The notes beneath the pieces were generated by a model. The model saw only the letters and a program-made list of their open reading frames with translations. It did no database searches and was not told the origin of the DNA. From Clostridiales bacterium (lineage in GTDB: Bacteria > Bacillota > Clostridia > Lachnospirales > Lachnospiraceae): a stretch of 35,638 nucleotides of DNA. How positions within the stretch are numbered: position 1 is the stretch's first letter; each line of letters starts with the position of its first letter. The stretch is taken from the NCBI GenBank assembly GCA_029227635.1, contig JAQYAH010000030.1:1-35638 (forward strand), read 5' to 3'. Shown here in pieces: positions 22,595-30,757 of this stretch. A program made the translations under genes and the position numbers.

Positions 22595-24754
22595 TTAATC
22601 CTCCTCCACGTCCTTCATGGACAGGGCAATTCTCTTTTTCTTCTCGTCGATCTCCAGTACTTTGACTTTTACTATGTCTCCTACGCTCACCACTTCCAGG
22701 GGATGTTTCACAAACTTTCTCCGGGTGAGTCTTGAGATATGAACCAATCCATCCTCGTGAACTCCGATATCCACAAAAGCTCCAAAATCCACCACGTTTC
22801 TCACGGTTCCCTTAAGAACCATTCCTTCCTTAAGATCCGAGAGACTGAGGACGTCGCTTCTAAGCACCGGGGGCTGCATCTCGTCCCTTGGATCCCTTCC
22901 GGGTTTTTCCAGTTCCCCAAGGATATCCTTCAGAGTGAGTTCTCCTACCTCCAGTTCTTTTGCAAGATCTGAGAGCTCTGCCTCTGAAAGCCGGATCCTG
23001 CTGCCAAGAATACTATTCTCCTCCAGATGGTACTTTTTCGCAAGCTTCCTCACGGTACCGTAATTCTCGGGATGGACTCCCGTGGCGTCGAGAGGTTCTG
23101 TACCTCCGATAATCCGAAGGAATCCGGCGCACTGCTCAAAAGTCTTGGGTCCAAGCTTTGGAACCTTCAAAAGTTCCCTGCGGTTTCTGAAGCTTCCGTT
23201 TTGCTCTCTGTAGGTAACGATATTTGCTCCGCAGGCGGCATTGATCCCCGCCACATAGGACAAAAGAGCTGGGGAGGCTGTGTTTAAGTCCACTCCCACA
23301 CTGTTTACACAATCTTCAACAACCTTGGATAGAGTCTCTTTCAGCTGCTTCTGATCCATGTCGTGCTGATACTGTCCCACTCCTATGGAGCCGGGGTCGA
23401 TCTTTACCAGCTCAGATAAGGGATCCTGAGCCCTTCTGGCTATGGAAGCCGCACTTCTGAGGCCCACATCAAACTCCGGGAATTCCTGATCTGCCAGCTC
23501 TCCGGCAGAGTACACCGAGGCACCTGCCTCGTTTGTGATAATGTACTGAACTTTCTCCGGAATCTTTCGTAAAAACTCCGCGATGAACTGCTCCGACTCC
23601 CTGGAGGCGGTGCCGTTGCCCACGGAGAAAAGGGTGACGTTGTACTTTTTTATAAATCGGGCGAGGACCTTTTGGGCTTCCGCCTTCTTTCTGTCGTTAG
23701 TAGGGGCAGTGGGATAGATCACAGCAGTGTCCAGGATCTTGCCTCCCGGATCTGCCACTGCCAGCTTGCAGCCGGTCCTAAAAGCAGGGTCCCAGCCAAG
23801 GACTACTTTTCCCTTAATAGGGGGCTGCATCAGAAGCTGCCTTAAGTTCTCCCGGAACACCACAAGGGCTCCCTCCTGGGCCTTGGCAGTGAGTTCCCCT
23901 CTGATCTCCCGCTCCACAGAACTCTCTATGAGCCGGCTGTAGGCATCCTCGATTATCCGGCAAAGAAGTTCTCTTTGAGGGGAATCCTTCCTTTTGATCA
24001 CTTTTCCGGCAATAAGTCTGAGAATCTGCTCTTTATCCCCCTCGATCCTGACCGAAAGGGCCTTCTCCTTCTCTCCCCGGTTAAGCGCCAGAATTCTATG
24101 TCCCGGAATAGTTCTCACCGGCTCGGAGAAATCATAATAATTCTCGTAGACCCCGGCCGTCTCCCCGGCTCCCTTATCTTTTGCGGAGACCACCTGTCCC
24201 TGACGCCGGAAATAGTCCCTTAATGCTTCCCTTATGTCCGCCCGGTTGGCGATCTCCTCCGCCACTATGTCCGAGGCCCCGGCGATGACATCCTCCGGGG
24301 TAAAAAGCTCTTTCTCCGGATCTACATACTCCCCGGCCAAAAGTGTCAGATCCCCCTTTGCCTTCTCATCGAGGATCAGCTCCGCCAAAGGGCCAAGGCC
24401 ATTCTCCCTGGCGATCAGGGCTCTGGTCCTTCGCTTTTGCTTAAAAGGCCGGTAGAGATCCTCCAGGGCAGTCAAGGTTTCTGCCTTAAAAAGGTCTTTT
24501 TCAAGCTCCAAAGTCATCTTCCCCTGCTCTCTTATCGTCTCCAGGATCTGGTTTCTTCTGTCCTCCAGATTTCTTAAATACTTAAGTCTTGCTTCCAGTT
24601 CCCTGAGCTTCACGTCTGAGAGGGCTCCGGTGGCTTCTTTTCTGTACCGGGCGATGAAGGGGACGGTGTTTCCCTCATCCATAAGTCTCACCGCTGCCTC
24701 CGCCTGACTTCTCTTTATTTCCAGTTCCCGTGAAAGGACCGCTATTATATCCAT
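22595..24754 (-). CDS. tex: Tex-family transcription accessory protein, RNA-binding
   Basis: A 719-residue nucleic-acid-binding protein of the Tex family (bacterial relative of Spt6). In order: an N-terminal helical Tex domain (VPFIARYRKEATGALSD), a YqgF/RNase H-like domain (GWDPAFRTGCKLAVADPG), helix-hairpin-helix repeats (SVGVDLNTASPALLSYVAG, LLKVPKLGPKTFEQCAGF) and a C-terminal S1 domain (GTVRNVVDFGAFVDIGVHEDGLVH). The ATG at 24754 has AAAAGGAG five bases upstream; the frame is open up to 24823, but that part covers the promoter. It is transcribed divergently from pur. Its precise cellular role is not established. Confidence 0.95.
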   Translation of the reverse strand: MDIIAVLSRELEIKRSQAEAAVRLMDEGNTVPFIARYRKEATGALSDVKLRELEARLKYLRNLEDRRNQILETIREQGKMTLELEKDLFKAETLTALEDLYRPFKQKRRTRALIARENGLGPLAELILDEKAKGDLTLLAGEYVDPEKELFTPEDVIAGASDIVAEEIANRADIREALRDYFRRQGQVVSAKDKGAGETAGVYENYYDFSEPVRTIPGHRILALNRGEKEKALSVRIEGDKEQILRLIAGKVIKRKDSPQRELLCRIIEDAYSRLIESSVEREIRGELTAKAQEGALVVFRENLRQLLMQPPIKGKVVLGWDPAFRTGCKLAVADPGGKILDTAVIYPTAPTNDRKKAEAQKVLARFIKKYNVTLFSVGNGTASRESEQFIAEFLRKIPEKVQYIITNEAGASVYSAGELADQEFPEFDVGLRSAASIARRAQDPLSELVKIDPGSIGVGQYQHDMDQKQLKETLSKVVEDCVNSVGVDLNTASPALLSYVAGINAACGANIVTYREQNGSFRNRRELLKVPKLGPKTFEQCAGFLRIIGGTEPLDATGVHPENYGTVRKLAKKYHLEENSILGSRIRLSEAELSDLAKELEVGELTLKDILGELEKPGRDPRDEMQPPVLRSDVLSLSDLKEGMVLKGTVRNVVDFGAFVDIGVHEDGLVHISRLTRRKFVKHPLEVVSVGDIVKVKVLEIDEKKKRIALSMKDVEED

Positions 24755-24791
24755 TCCTGCTCCTTTTCCTGCTTTTATCCGTATTATCAAA

Positions 24792-24820
24792 AGTATAACC
24801 GTACAAAGCCTTTCGGGCAA
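24792..24820 (-). promoter_or_regulatory. Promoter of tex
   Basis: On the minus strand, TTGCCC (24820-24815) and TATACT (24797-24792) with a 17-base spacer, close to the sigma-A consensus. The start would fall about 30 bases before the tex ATG. Confidence 0.55.
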
Positions 24821-24883
24821 CAATCAGCCAATTTTTGTGGTGCAATCTTAATTTCTTTTTTGTCCGGGAAAGGGGGTTTTACG

Positions 24884-24915
24884 TTGCTTTTTCCCCGTTT
24901 CTGTCGTACTATATT
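24884..24915 (+). promoter_or_regulatory. Possible promoter of the pur operon
   Basis: TTGCTT (24884-24889), 17 bases, TACTAT (24907-24912); the overlapping TATATT (24910-24915) matches the -10 consensus better but with a 20-base spacer. It would give a leader RNA of about 210 nucleotides ahead of purE. Weak evidence. Confidence 0.3.
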
Positions 24916-24958
24916 CAAGGAAAAAGTATTGAATTTCAAAAGAAGGAGAACCGGATCG

Positions 24959-25066
24959 ATGCACACTTTTTTTGGTGATAAAGAAGGCACTTTGTCTGCA
25001 GGGGCGAATAATTCTGCAGGTGTCTGCTTACGAAACAATTGTGTATTTTTTACGGGGCAATACTAA
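24959..25066 (+). CDS. Possible 35-residue leader peptide upstream of purE
   Basis: ATG at 24959 with AAGGAG ten bases upstream; the stop TAA at 25064-25066 lies 11 bases before the terminator-like hairpin. The peptide (MHTFFGDKEG... ending FFTGQY) resembles nothing I recognise and has no run of a single amino acid as in classical amino-acid attenuators. The position suggests a regulatory leader, or it may be chance. Confidence 0.3.
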   Translation: MHTFFGDKEGTLSAGANNSAGVCLRNNCVFFTGQY

Positions 25067-25077
25067 GTATTAAATAA

Positions 25078-25116
25078 GGCTGCGAGTAAGTACGAACTCG
25101 GGCCTTTTCTATTTTT
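25078..25116 (+). terminator. Terminator-like hairpin (candidate attenuator) before purE
   Basis: CGAGT (25083-25087) pairs with ACTCG (25096-25100) and GGC (25078-25080) with GCC (25102-25104), with a small internal mismatch and an eight-base loop. TTTTCTATTTTT follows directly. It lies within the pur leader, about 16 bases before the purE start codon, with the GGAGG ribosome site just behind the T-tract. It may attenuate pur transcription. Confidence 0.5.
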
Positions 25117-25131
25117 CAGGAGGAAACAGAC

Positions 25132-25635
25132 ATGGATAAGAAGAAAGTTGCCGTGATAATGGGCAGCGACAGTGACTGGCCGGTGGTTAAGGGAGCCTGC
25201 CAGACTCTGAAGAAGTACGACGTTCCCTTTGAGGCACATATTCTAAGTGCTCACAGAACCGCGGAGGCAGCCTCTGCTTTTGCCAAAGCCGCAAGGGATA
25301 ACGGCTTCGGCGCCATTATCTGCGCCGCCGGTATGGCAGCTCACCTGGCAGGTGCTTTCGCCGCAAACACTACTCTTCCGGTAATTGGAATTCCCATGAA
25401 GGGAGGAGCCCTTGACGGACTGGATGCCCTTCTCGCCACGGTTCAGATGCCAAGCGGACTTCCCGTTGCCACCGTTGCCTTGAACGGTGCCAAGAATGCA
25501 GCTTTTCTCGCTATGCAGATCCTTGCAGTAAGTGATGAGGAGCTGGCTGCAAAGCTTGCTGAACACCGGGAAGAGATGAAGTCAGCTATCGAGAAGAAGG
25601 AAGCGGCACTTCAGGCGGAAATCTCCGAAATATAA
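25132..25635 (+). CDS. purE: N5-carboxyaminoimidazole ribonucleotide mutase
   Basis: Converts N5-CAIR to CAIR in purine synthesis. The 167 residues carry the PurE class I motifs GSDSDWPVV (11-19), SAHRTAE (39-45) and CAAGMAAHLAG, followed by PVIGIPMKGGALDGLDALLATVQMP. The usual class I text AGGAAHLPG is varied here, as in other clostridia. Class I enzymes normally work with PurK, which is not in this operon. Strong GGAGG site before the ATG; first gene after the hairpin. Confidence 0.95.
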   Translation: MDKKKVAVIMGSDSDWPVVKGACQTLKKYDVPFEAHILSAHRTAEAASAFAKAARDNGFGAIICAAGMAAHLAGAFAANTTLPVIGIPMKGGALDGLDALLATVQMPSGLPVATVALNGAKNAAFLAMQILAVSDEELAAKLAEHREEMKSAIEKKEAALQAEISEI

Positions 25636-25680
25636 ATACACACTATATTGGGATATTCATTTTATAAAGGGGTTTAAGGG

Positions 25681-27141
25681 ATGAATAAAGAAGAATACAA
25701 GCTGCACGAGGAGTGTGGTGTTTTTGGCGTGTATGACAGATCCGGGGAGACGGACATGGCATCGGCGGCTCATGCTGCCCTCTATGCCCTTCAGCACCGG
25801 GGTCAGGAAAGCTGCGGTATCACTCTCAACACCGACGGAGTGATCACCGGCCACAAAGGACTGGGACTTGTCAGCGAGGTCTTCCCTCCGGAAGTTCTTG
25901 GCGGTCTCTCTTCCGAGGCCAAGATGGCCTGCGGTCATGTGCGCTATGCCACAAGCGGAAGCCGGATAGTGGAGAATGCACAGCCACTGGTGGTAAGACA
26001 CTGTAACGGAACACTTTCCATCTGCCACAACGGCAACCTAACCAACGCTCCTTCCCTGAGAAGAAGGCTGGAGCTCAACGGATCCATCTTCCACGGCTCC
26101 TCCGACACCGAGGTCATCGGATACCTTCTCACTCAGAATCGTCTCACCGCAAACAGCATCGAGGACGCGGTGAGCATGACCATGCACCAGATCGAAGGTG
26201 CCTACTGTCTCATCATCATGAGTCCTACAAAGCTCATCGCGGTGAGAGATCCTCACGGTTTCAGGCCTCTCTGCATCGGAAAGCTCGCGGGGGACAACGG
26301 CTATGCTTTTGCCTCAGAGAGCTGTGCCCTTGACGCCATTGGCGCCGAGTTCGTGAGAGACGTGCGCCCGGGAGAGATCGTGGTGGTAGATCGGGACGGA
26401 ATCCGATACCGCACCGAACACTGCAATCAGAAGAAGCACACTATGTGTGTTTTTGAATATATCTACTTTGCCCGGCCGGACAGTGTCATCGAGGGCACGG
26501 TAGTTCAGGATGCAAGGATAAGAGCCGGAAAGTTTCTGGCAAAAGAACACCCTGTGGAGGCGGATGTAGTCATCGGCGTTCCCGACTCGGGACTTGCCGC
26601 CGCAGTGGGATACTCTAAGGAGAGCGGAATCCCCTACGAGCTTGGTTTCATCAAGAACAAGTACATCGGCCGCACCTTCATCCAGGGCAGCCAGAAGCAG
26701 AGGGAAAGCAGCGTCCGCATCAAACTTAACGTTATCAGCAGCGTGGTCAAGGACAAGCGAGTCGTTCTCGTGGATGACTCCATAGTGAGAGGCACCACCA
26801 GTGCCCGGATCATAAAGCTTCTCCGGGAAGCCGGAGCTAAGGAGGTTCACTTTATGATCTCCGCACCTCCCTTCAAGCACCCCTGTTATTTCGGAACGGA
26901 CATTCCCGACAGTGACCTGCTTGTGGCTCACGACCGGGATGTGAATGAGATCTGCCGCATAATCGGAGCCGATTCCCTGGGCTATCTCAGTATTGAACAC
27001 GTAAAACAGCTTGCCGTTAAAGAGGGCCTGGACTTCTGCGTCGGCTGCTTCACCGGGGAGTACCCTGTAGCAGAGCCTAAAGAGCAGATGTTTGACCCCT
27101 ACAGTCAGCCCTTAAGTCTTTCCGGCAAAAAGAGTATATAA
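25681..27141 (+). CDS. purF: Amidophosphoribosyltransferase, 4Fe-4S type
   Basis: Commits PRPP to purine synthesis by forming phosphoribosylamine from PRPP and glutamine. The 486 residues start with an 11-residue propeptide; the catalytic cysteine is Cys12 in HEECGVFGVYD, so autoprocessing is expected. Iron-sulfur ligands match Cys256, Cys402, Cys453 and Cys456 (CVGC) as in the Bacillus type, implying oxygen sensitivity. The PRPP loop is VVLVDDSIVRGTT (361-373). An AAGGGG site precedes the ATG. Confidence 0.97.
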   Translation: MNKEEYKLHEECGVFGVYDRSGETDMASAAHAALYALQHRGQESCGITLNTDGVITGHKGLGLVSEVFPPEVLGGLSSEAKMACGHVRYATSGSRIVENAQPLVVRHCNGTLSICHNGNLTNAPSLRRRLELNGSIFHGSSDTEVIGYLLTQNRLTANSIEDAVSMTMHQIEGAYCLIIMSPTKLIAVRDPHGFRPLCIGKLAGDNGYAFASESCALDAIGAEFVRDVRPGEIVVVDRDGIRYRTEHCNQKKHTMCVFEYIYFARPDSVIEGTVVQDARIRAGKFLAKEHPVEADVVIGVPDSGLAAAVGYSKESGIPYELGFIKNKYIGRTFIQGSQKQRESSVRIKLNVISSVVKDKRVVLVDDSIVRGTTSARIIKLLREAGAKEVHFMISAPPFKHPCYFGTDIPDSDLLVAHDRDVNEICRIIGADSLGYLSIEHVKQLAVKEGLDFCVGCFTGEYPVAEPKEQMFDPYSQPLSLSGKKSI

Positions 27142-27168
27142 CAACCATTCAACATAGGAGGAACCAAA

Positions 27169-28209
27169 ATGGAAAAGAGCTATTCAGCAAGCTATGCTGC
27201 ATCAGGTGTTGATATCACTGCCGGTTACCGCGCAGTGGAACTTATGAAGCAGTATGTAGCCCGTACAACTACACCCGGTGTAATCGGCGGACTTGGCGGA
27301 TTCGGCGGACTTTTTGAACTTGACTGCACCGACATGCCTCATCCCGTTCTCATCAGCGGAACCGACGGCGTGGGCACCAAGCTCAAGCTTGCCTTCATCA
27401 TGGACAAACACGATACCGTTGGAATCGACTGTGTAGCTATGTGCGTAAACGACATTATCTGTGCCGGAGCAAAGCCTCTGGTCTTCCTCGACTATATCGC
27501 CTGCGGCAAAAACGTTCCCGAGCGCATCGCTGACATGGTAAAGGGTGTAGCTGAGGGCTGTGTTCAGGCGGGCGCCGCACTTGTAGGCGGAGAGACTGCA
27601 GAGATGCCCGGCTTTTATCCCGAGGATGAATATGACCTGGCCGGCTTCACCGTAGGTGCGGTGGACAAGAGCCGCATTCTCTCCAACGAGGACATGAAGG
27701 CTGGAGATGTTATCATCGCTCTTCCTTCCTCCGGAGTTCATTCCAATGGCTTTTCCCTTGTGAGAAAAGTATTCGACCTGGATGCTCACCCGGAAAACGC
27801 CAAAGTTTACTATGACGAGCTTGGCTGTCTCCTCGGAGAAGCTCTCCTTGCGCCCACCGTTATCTATGTAAAGCCGGTGCTTGAACTTTTGAAGTCCGTC
27901 AAGGTCAACGGAATCAGCCACATCACCGGAGGCGGTTTCTACGAGAATATCCCCAGAAGCCTTAAGAAGGGCTGTGCAGCTAAGATCAACAAGAGCGATG
28001 TGAAGGTCCTTCCCATTTTCGACCTCATTCAGAAAGTGGGCAATATTCCTGAGAGAGATATGTACAACACCTACAACATGGGTGTGGGCATGGCCATCAC
28101 CGTTCCCAGTGATGAGGCGGACAAGGCCATTGAGATCCTCAAAGCCAACGGTCAGGAGGCTTACCGTCTCGGCGTGATCGTTGAGGGAGACGGAGTGGAA
28201 TTATGCTAA
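27169..28209 (+). CDS. purM: Phosphoribosylformylglycinamidine cyclo-ligase (AIR synthetase)
   Basis: Closes FGAM to AIR with ATP. The 346 residues show [13 protein letters not shown]-like start ([14 protein letters not shown]), [27 protein letters not shown] and [13 protein letters not shown], the family signatures, at the usual length. AGGAGG lies before the ATG and the 3' end overlaps purN by seven bases. Confidence 0.97.
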   Translation: MEKSYSASYAASGVDITAGYRAVELMKQYVARTTTPGVIGGLGGFGGLFELDCTDMPHPVLISGTDGVGTKLKLAFIMDKHDTVGIDCVAMCVNDIICAGAKPLVFLDYIACGKNVPERIADMVKGVAEGCVQAGAALVGGETAEMPGFYPEDEYDLAGFTVGAVDKSRILSNEDMKAGDVIIALPSSGVHSNGFSLVRKVFDLDAHPENAKVYYDELGCLLGEALLAPTVIYVKPVLELLKSVKVNGISHITGGGFYENIPRSLKKGCAAKINKSDVKVLPIFDLIQKVGNIPERDMYNTYNMGVGMAITVPSDEADKAIEILKANGQEAYRLGVIVEGDGVELC

Positions 28210-28799
28210 GAGTTGCAGTACTTGTAAGCGGCGGAGGAACTAACCTCCAGGCCCTCATAGATGCAGAACAAAGAGGAGAGAACCCCCACGGTAAAATCGA
28301 GCTGGTAATAGCTTCAAAGCCCGGGGTCTATGCCCTCACCCGGGCGGAAAATGCCGGAATAAAGGGTATGGTGGTAAGACGAAAGGACTACTCAGATCCT
28401 TCGGATTTTGACGAAGCCCTCCTTGGCGCTTTGAAAGCAGAGAACATTGATGTGATAGTTCTGGCGGGCTTTTTGTCCGTGCTTGGTCCCGATATCATAA
28501 GCGCCTACGAAAACCGCATCATCAATGTACACCCTGCCCTGATCCCCGCCTTTTGCGGACCGGGCATGTACGGACTTCGCCCCCATGAGGCGGCCTTAAA
28601 GCGAGGCTGCAAAGTCACCGGGGCAACAGTTCATTTCGTCAACGAGGAGTGCGACGGAGGTCCCATCATTCTTCAGAAAGCGGTGGAGATCCTTCCGGAG
28701 GACACCCCGGAAACTCTTCAGAAGAGAGTAATGGTGGAAGCAGAGTGGAAGCTCCTTCCAAAAGCCCTCGCCATGGTCTGTGAGGAGCTTGACAAATAA
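28203..28799 (+). CDS. purN: Phosphoribosylglycinamide formyltransferase (folate-dependent)
   Basis: Formylates GAR with 10-formyltetrahydrofolate. The 198 residues have [14 protein letters not shown] near the start and the catalytic triad of the family, Asn108 and His110 in INVHPALIP and Asp151 in NEECDGGPI. It overlaps purM, indicating coupled translation. Confidence 0.96.
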   Translation: MLRVAVLVSGGGTNLQALIDAEQRGENPHGKIELVIASKPGVYALTRAENAGIKGMVVRRKDYSDPSDFDEALLGALKAENIDVIVLAGFLSVLGPDIISAYENRIINVHPALIPAFCGPGMYGLRPHEAALKRGCKVTGATVHFVNEECDGGPIILQKAVEILPEDTPETLQKRVMVEAEWKLLPKALAMVCEELDK

Positions 28800-28820
28800 T
28801 ATCAGAAAAGAGAGAAAACA

Positions 28821-29543
28821 ATGGCTACAGACATCTACAAATATCTTTCAGAAAACGAATATCCCGGAAGAGGCATCTGCCTTGCCTCCTCCCCTGACGG
28901 CAAAAGTGCTTTTGTCATCTACTTCATCATGGGACGAAGCGTGAACAGCCGTAATCGAATTTTTTCAGAGATCGAAGGCGGAATCAGAACCGAGGCTTTC
29001 GATCCCTCCCTCATGGAAGATCCCCATCTCATCATCTACAATCCTGTGATGACATCAGGTGAAACCTGCATCGTGACCAACGGGGATCAGACCAGCACGA
29101 TCTACGATTTTTATAAGGAAGCAAAAGCTCCCGGCTTCAACTTCGAGGCGGCCCTTGACACCCGCACCTTTGAGGATGACGGTCCCAACTGGACTCCCCG
29201 AATCAGCGGTATCATGGACATGAAGACCGGCAGCTTCAAGCTCAGCATCTTAAAGAGCGACGACGGAGATGAGTCCGCAAGACTTTTCAATGTTTACTCT
29301 TTCCCCAAAGCTAAAGCCGGGGAAGGCCGCTTCATCAGCACCTACAGAACCAACGGCTCTCCTCTTCCCAGCTTCACCGGGGAACCTATGAAGGTGGAGA
29401 TCTGTGAGAACAGCGGGGAAGAGCTCATGGAGCACCTTTGGGCTTCTCTCAACGAAGACAACAAGATCAGCCTTTTCATCCGTCAGATCGACCTTTCCGA
29501 CGGAAGCTACAAAGATCTTATCCGCAACAAATACACTAAATAA
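28821..29543 (+). CDS. purO: IMP cyclohydrolase, PurO-like
   Basis: Probably closes FAICAR to IMP, the last step of purine synthesis. The 240 residues match the archaeal-type IMP cyclohydrolase family by YPGRGI (14-19), a GRSVNSRNR segment, VTNGDQTSTIYD and DDGPNWTPRISG. It stands directly before a transformylase that lacks its own cyclohydrolase domain, so the two genes replace bifunctional PurH. This arrangement is typical, to my knowledge, of Lachnospiraceae. The AGAGA-type ribosome site is weak. Confidence 0.9.
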   Translation: MATDIYKYLSENEYPGRGICLASSPDGKSAFVIYFIMGRSVNSRNRIFSEIEGGIRTEAFDPSLMEDPHLIIYNPVMTSGETCIVTNGDQTSTIYDFYKEAKAPGFNFEAALDTRTFEDDGPNWTPRISGIMDMKTGSFKLSILKSDDGDESARLFNVYSFPKAKAGEGRFISTYRTNGSPLPSFTGEPMKVEICENSGEELMEHLWASLNEDNKISLFIRQIDLSDGSYKDLIRNKYTK

Positions 29544-29562
29544 GAAAAAGAGGATCACTGAT

Positions 29563-30744
29563 ATGAACGAACTGGAACTTAAATATGGCTGCAACCCCAA
29601 CCAGAAGCCCGCAAGAGTCTTCATGGCTGACGGCAGCGACCTTCCCATCACTGTATTAAACGGCAAGCCCGGTTACATCAACCTTCTGGATGCCCTCAAC
29701 AGCATTCAGCTTGTAACCGAACTCAGAAAGGCAACCGGAATGCCCTCTGCAGCTTCCTTTAAGCACGTTTCTCCTGCAGGAGCTGCGCTCGGTCTTCCTC
29801 TGGATGAAACTCTCAGAAAGATGTATCACATTCCCGCAGACATGGAGCTCTCTCCTATCGCCTGCGCTTACGCAAGAGCAAGAGGCGCCGACAGAATGTC
29901 CAGCTTCGGTGATTTCATCGCCCTCTCCGATGTGTGCGATCTTTCCACCGCAATGCTCATTAAGCCCGAGGTTTCCGACGGCATAATTGCTCCCGGCTAC
30001 GACGAGGACGCACTCAAAGTTCTCTCTGCCAAGAAAAAAGGCAACTACTGTGTAATTCAGATCGATCCTTCTTATAAACCCGACCCCATTGAGCACAAGC
30101 AGGTTTACGGGGTTACTTTTGAGCAGGGAAGAAACGAGCTGGATATCAACGCAGATACAATGCTGGGCAATATCGTCACCAAGAATAAGGAGCTTTCCGA
30201 GCAGCAGAAGCTGGATCTTGTAATCAGCCTTATCACCCTCAAGTACACCCAGTCCAACAGTGTGTGCTACTGCTCCGGCGGTCAGACCATCGGTGTAGGT
30301 GCCGGCCAGCAGAGCCGTATCCACTGCACAAGACTTGCCGGTGACAAAGCTGACTTCTGGCAGCTTCGCCACCACCCCAAAGTACTGAACCTGCCCTTCA
30401 AGGACAGCGTTACCCGCCCCAACAGAGACAACGCTATTGATGCCTACCTGGGCGCACATCCCGAGGATGCAATCGGCGACGATGTATGGGCTGAGACCTT
30501 CACCGAGCAGCCCACTCTCTTAACTTCCGAGGAGAAGGCAGAGTGGCTCTCCAAAGTCACCGATGTATGCCTTGGCAGCGATGCTTTCTTCCCCTTCGGA
30601 GACAACATCGAGAGAGCTCACAGAAGCGGTGTCACCGCAGTGGTTGAGCCCGGCGGATCAGTTCGTGACCAGAATGTAATTGACACCTGTGATAAGTACG
30701 GCATTGTGATGGCCTTCAACGGCATCCGCCTTTTCCATCACTAA
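29563..30744 (+). CDS. purH: AICAR formyltransferase, monofunctional PurH
   Basis: Formylates AICAR to FAICAR with 10-formyltetrahydrofolate. The 393 residues correspond to the C-terminal domain of PurH only. The catalytic Lys67-His68 pair lies in SFKHVSPAGAA, followed by YTQSNSVCYCSGGQTIGVGAG and SDAFFPFGDNIERA, ending in RLFHH as in full PurH. The N-terminal cyclohydrolase domain is absent and is supplied by the preceding gene. The ATG at 29563 has AGAGGA eight bases upstream; the frame is open back to 29404, but that part overlaps purO. Confidence 0.95.
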   Translation: MNELELKYGCNPNQKPARVFMADGSDLPITVLNGKPGYINLLDALNSIQLVTELRKATGMPSAASFKHVSPAGAALGLPLDETLRKMYHIPADMELSPIACAYARARGADRMSSFGDFIALSDVCDLSTAMLIKPEVSDGIIAPGYDEDALKVLSAKKKGNYCVIQIDPSYKPDPIEHKQVYGVTFEQGRNELDINADTMLGNIVTKNKELSEQQKLDLVISLITLKYTQSNSVCYCSGGQTIGVGAGQQSRIHCTRLAGDKADFWQLRHHPKVLNLPFKDSVTRPNRDNAIDAYLGAHPEDAIGDDVWAETFTEQPTLLTSEEKAEWLSKVTDVCLGSDAFFPFGDNIERAHRSGVTAVVEPGGSVRDQNVIDTCDKYGIVMAFNGIRLFHH

Positions 30745-30757
30745 AACAGGAGGTCCT

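Larger units (their letters stand above)
24755..25131. other. Divergent intergenic region between tex and purE
   Basis: 377 bases without a conventional gene. It holds the tex promoter, a weak candidate pur promoter, a possible 35-codon leader ORF and a terminator-like hairpin before purE. Two CTGCAG sites inside the leader ORF could pair with each other. I looked for a purine, ZTP or PRPP-type riboswitch and saw no convincing core. Confidence 0.7.

Noticed and set aside
24900-25130. Purine, ZTP or PRPP-type riboswitch before purE
   Set aside because: None of the conserved cores could be found; only a hairpin with a T-rich tail and a short ORF are visible.
29656-30459. 267-codon open frame on the minus strand opposite purH
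   Set aside because: Antisense shadow of a clearly conserved gene; no motif and no ribosome site. The similar frames opposite purF, purM and purL were rejected for the same reason.
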